A stretch of DNA of 64,000 bases, taken from NCBI GenBank assembly GCA_902463265.1, contig CABQEV010000009.1, forward strand, positions 1-64,000, read 5' to 3'. Origin of the DNA: UMGS1889 sp900556055 (GTDB lineage Bacteria > Bacillota > Clostridia > Oscillospirales > Ruminococcaceae). Shown here piece by piece: positions 61,846-64,000 of the stretch (position 1 is its first letter; the number at the start of each line of letters is the position of its first letter). The notes below the pieces were generated by a model that did not search any database, was not told the origin of the DNA, and saw nothing but the letters and a program-made list of their open reading frames with translations. The translations under genes and the position numbers were made by a program.

Positions 61846-62415
61846 TTTAATATTCAGCATCGGAAAAGGAATGATCGGCTTCGGCTCAGCCGGATGCTCG
61901 CCTATAAACTTTTCCATCCAAACCATGTCGTACCACTTTCCGAATTTATAACCGCATTTGTGGAAATGTGCGCATATTTCATATCCAAGTGCCTTGTGAA
62001 ATTTTACACTGTCCGCAGTGAGATGCTCATCTTCTTTATCAGGGTACGCAATGCAGGCATTCAGATTCAGTATTCCCTGTGCTTTGAGTATATCCTCAAG
62101 ACTATTGTAAAGAAGCGAACCTATTCCCCTTCTGTGAGCGTCCTCCGCTATGTAAATGCTGCTCTCTACCGCCCGGTCATATGCCGCACGCTCCTTGAAC
62201 GGGCTTACATAAGCATATCCGAGTATTTTTTCGTCCGATACAGCCTTGATGTACGGATATTTTTCAAGAGTATTTGTTATCCTCGAAGCAAATTCCCCGA
62301 CCGACGGCACATCATATTCAAAGGTTATGGCAGTATTCAGCACATATGGCTCGTATATTTTCAGAAGTTCAGCCGCATCCTGCACCGATACTGTCTTGAT
62401 CTTTATATCGTTCAT
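61843..62415 (-). CDS. GNAT N-acetyltransferase (phosphinothricin acetyltransferase-like)
   Basis: The 190-residue enzyme has the opening IKIKTVSVQDAAELLKIYEPYVLNTAITFEYDVPS, typical of PAT-type acetyltransferases, and the CoA loop SIYIAEDAHRRGIGSLLYNSLEDIL. AIAYPDKEDEHLTADSVKFHKALGY follows. It probably acetylates a small amine such as an amino acid analogue. ATG 62415 has GGTGA upstream. Confidence 0.88.
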   Translation of the reverse strand: MNDIKIKTVSVQDAAELLKIYEPYVLNTAITFEYDVPSVGEFASRITNTLEKYPYIKAVSDEKILGYAYVSPFKERAAYDRAVESSIYIAEDAHRRGIGSLLYNSLEDILKAQGILNLNACIAYPDKEDEHLTADSVKFHKALGYEICAHFHKCGYKFGKWYDMVWMEKFIGEHPAEPKPIIPFPMLNIK

Positions 62416-62476
62416 AATCATCACCGAAGTCATTATACATCAGACAGCCGAAAAAGTCAATCATCAATATGTACAA

Positions 62477-63619
62477 CTATCCTATAGCCTGCTGAAGTCC
62501 TTCGAGCATACCTTCCGTTGTCCATTCGCCGGTTGTGCGGTCAACAACACCGCCGTCGTCCCATATGCAGCACGGTATTCCCATAGAATGGCAGGTGCTT
62601 ACCACAGTGTCATTGAACTTTATGCGGCTTTCCCTGTCGTTTCTGCCGTCCGTGCCGTATTCGCCGATGATAACGGGAACGCCTTTGTCGATAAAATTGG
62701 TTTTGAGCATATTCATTTTGGATTCAAGCAGCCTTACATCGGAATCCGTTCCCCATGTGTTCTGCAAATTTGTCACGCAGAATTCCCACGGCGTATAGTA
62801 ATGGACCGAGAGAATGCACCTGTTTTCCGGATCTTCGGGCATTTTATATCTGCTGTCACACGTTTTTGCAATGTCAGTCCAGTAACCCGCAATAAGCAGA
62901 TGACGCTTCGGATTATTTCCGCCTGTTGAACGGATAAGATCAACAAAATGCTGATTTATTTTGTTCAGCAGATCGTAAGCATCATTCTCGCCAAGCTTGT
63001 CAAATCCGACCTCATTCATCGACTCAAATATCAGATGATCGGAGTAATCCTGAAATTCATCGGCGATCTGCGTCCATACAGCATCATATCTTTCTATGAA
63101 TGCGTCATAATCATTGACTGCCGTTTCTATCACCCACGCACCGAATTTCGGATCTCCGCCGCCGTCATGATGAATGTTCAGGATAACGTACATATCGTTG
63201 TCTATCGCATAATCCACTACCTCGTGAACACGCGCCATCCAGTCGGCATCTATCTTGTAATCGGGTGCGCCGCCCATATGGTCACGCCACGTTACGGGAA
63301 TACGAACAAGGTTCACCCCGTTGTCCTTCATTGAATCGAAGAGCTGCTTGGTTGCTTTCGCATTGCCCCAGAGAGTTTCATCGACCTTTTCTCCGTCAGC
63401 CGGAGCTTCATTCACCTTTCCGTCACCGTCCCTGTCGGCAGCGCAGACATCAAGAGTGTTTCCGAGATTCCAGCCGAGCTTCATTTCAGAAGTCAGCTCC
63501 ATTGAAGTAATGTCACGCATCTCCCCGATGCTTTTTCCGCTGTCCTTTGCACTGCATGCTGTACACGATATGCAGATCATGACAGCTGATATTACCGAAA
63601 TAATCTTTGATAAATTCAT
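62477..63619 (-). CDS. GH5 endoglucanase, lipoprotein
   Basis: The 380-residue enzyme has a lipoprotein signal ending in the lipobox SCTACS, so it should be anchored at the outer cell surface. GH5 signatures are LGWNLGNTLD, VRIPVTW, ILNIHHDGGG, acid/base Glu in FESMNEVGF and nucleophile Glu in VIIGEYGTD. An insert DRDGDGKVNE after LGNTLD looks like an EF-hand calcium loop. It likely cuts beta-1,4-glucan such as cellulose. AAAGGGAC lies before the ATG, and TTGATT/TATAAT with a 17-nt spacer lies upstream on the minus strand. Confidence 0.92.
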   Translation of the reverse strand: MNLSKIISVISAVMICISCTACSAKDSGKSIGEMRDITSMELTSEMKLGWNLGNTLDVCAADRDGDGKVNEAPADGEKVDETLWGNAKATKQLFDSMKDNGVNLVRIPVTWRDHMGGAPDYKIDADWMARVHEVVDYAIDNDMYVILNIHHDGGGDPKFGAWVIETAVNDYDAFIERYDAVWTQIADEFQDYSDHLIFESMNEVGFDKLGENDAYDLLNKINQHFVDLIRSTGGNNPKRHLLIAGYWTDIAKTCDSRYKMPEDPENRCILSVHYYTPWEFCVTNLQNTWGTDSDVRLLESKMNMLKTNFIDKGVPVIIGEYGTDGRNDRESRIKFNDTVVSTCHSMGIPCCIWDDGGVVDRTTGEWTTEGMLEGLQQAIG

Positions 63620-63762
63620 TCCGATCAGTCCCTTTCTGTTTATGATAACGATTACATTATAATACCTGCCGTCAGAATAATCAATGTATATTTTATTAAT
63701 CTGATTATTTTGTGAAAAACAAACAAATGTGTATTATGTTTTTTATATTAATGCACATAAAA

Positions 63763-63793
63763 ATCCCCTTTTATCAAATCGACAAAAGGGGAT
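63763..63793 (-). terminator. Terminator of the SHOCT-like gene
   Basis: ATCCCCTTTT at 63763-63772 pairs with AAAAGGGGAT at 63784-63793. On the minus strand the stem ends in TTTTTATG. Confidence 0.8.
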
Positions 63794-63816
63794 AATAATA
63801 AAAAAGTACAAAATTA

Positions 63817-64000
63817 TCAATAAAGCATTGAAAGAAGCTTTTCCTTCTCCTGTTTGAATTCCTTTGCGGAGATAAGATCGTTGTCTCTCATGCTCTTGAG
63901 CTTCTTTACAGCGACCTCAAATTCATCAAGAGTCATGTCGGGCAGAACTTCCTTTGCCTCAGCCATCTCGGAAACAGCCTGCGGCGCAGCTTCTGCGGCA
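63817..64000 (-). CDS. C-terminal end of a SHOCT-domain-like protein, cut by the window edge
   Basis: The 60 visible residues end DLISAKEFKQEKEKLLSMLY. The last 30 residues (FEVAVKKLKSMRDNDLISAKEFKQEKEKLL) have the SHOCT pattern of two short amphipathic helices with a central D/N-D-L-I turn. An Ala/Glu-rich stretch precedes it. The N-terminus lies past 64000, so the main domain cannot be named. Confidence 0.6.
   Translation of the reverse strand, partial: AAEAAPQAVSEMAEAKEVLPDMTLDEFEVAVKKLKSMRDNDLISAKEFKQEKEKLLSMLY

Overview
The window looks like chromosomal DNA of a low-to-moderate GC, Gram-positive gut or rumen Clostridium relative, most like Ruminococcus (Oscillospiraceae). Pointers are a GH5 cellulase lipoprotein, a GH26-like glycosidase, MBOAT/DHHW acetylation genes, DUF4364, many TTG starts with strong Shine-Dalgarno sites, and sigma-A promoters with 17-nt spacers. 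The genus is inferred from gene content, not proven.

Region 1-6260 is a visibly AT-richer accessory island. It holds a divergent XRE regulator, an EcoRI-family adenine methyltransferase overlapping a DUF262-HNH nuclease, a lone AAA ATPase with its own consensus promoter, and a short CBASS-like operon (YjzC-like microprotein, CD-NTase, 2TM plus beta-domain effector). It ends in an intergenic non-coding RNA candidate with a consensus promoter, a predicted pseudoknot and a strong terminator.

Region 6270-16580 carries a small membrane protein, a COG0523 GTPase, an ABC-F ATPase and a shikimate-pathway cluster on the minus strand (two DAHP synthases, aroB, aroA, aroC, DUF4364). The second DAHP synthase gene is preceded by a Phe-rich leader peptide and a terminator that look like a translational attenuator. 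Region 16576-19240 is a YtrA-type GntR/ABC transporter operon with a palindromic operator. Region 19300-27660 is a surface-protein locus: a YcdB/SLH protein, divergent from an OmpR-type two-component system, followed by two secreted Tyr-rich proteins with Cys-containing repeats. Their promoters share one exact geometry, probably targets of the neighbouring response regulator.

Region 28000-42000 has a ClpC ATPase, a CGNG-repeat microprotein, a second ncRNA candidate, Lnt, a PfkB sugar kinase, a nitroreductase, a GH26-like glycosidase, an XRE pair, an ABC exporter, an AEC carrier and a zinc-ribbon/pseudokinase/PASTA membrane protein. Region 42100-47060 holds queA and a lysine-riboswitch-controlled asd-GNAT-dapA-dapB operon. 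Region 47060-53730 has MscS, a degenerate pyroglutamyl-peptidase-like protein, a choice-of-anchor-A surface protein, a coiled-coil protein, coaD, rsmD and uvrC. Region 53900-64000 has an MBOAT/DHHW O-acetylation pair, a YesM/YesN-type two-component system, an MFS exporter, a GNAT, a GH5 lipoprotein and the end of a SHOCT-like gene.
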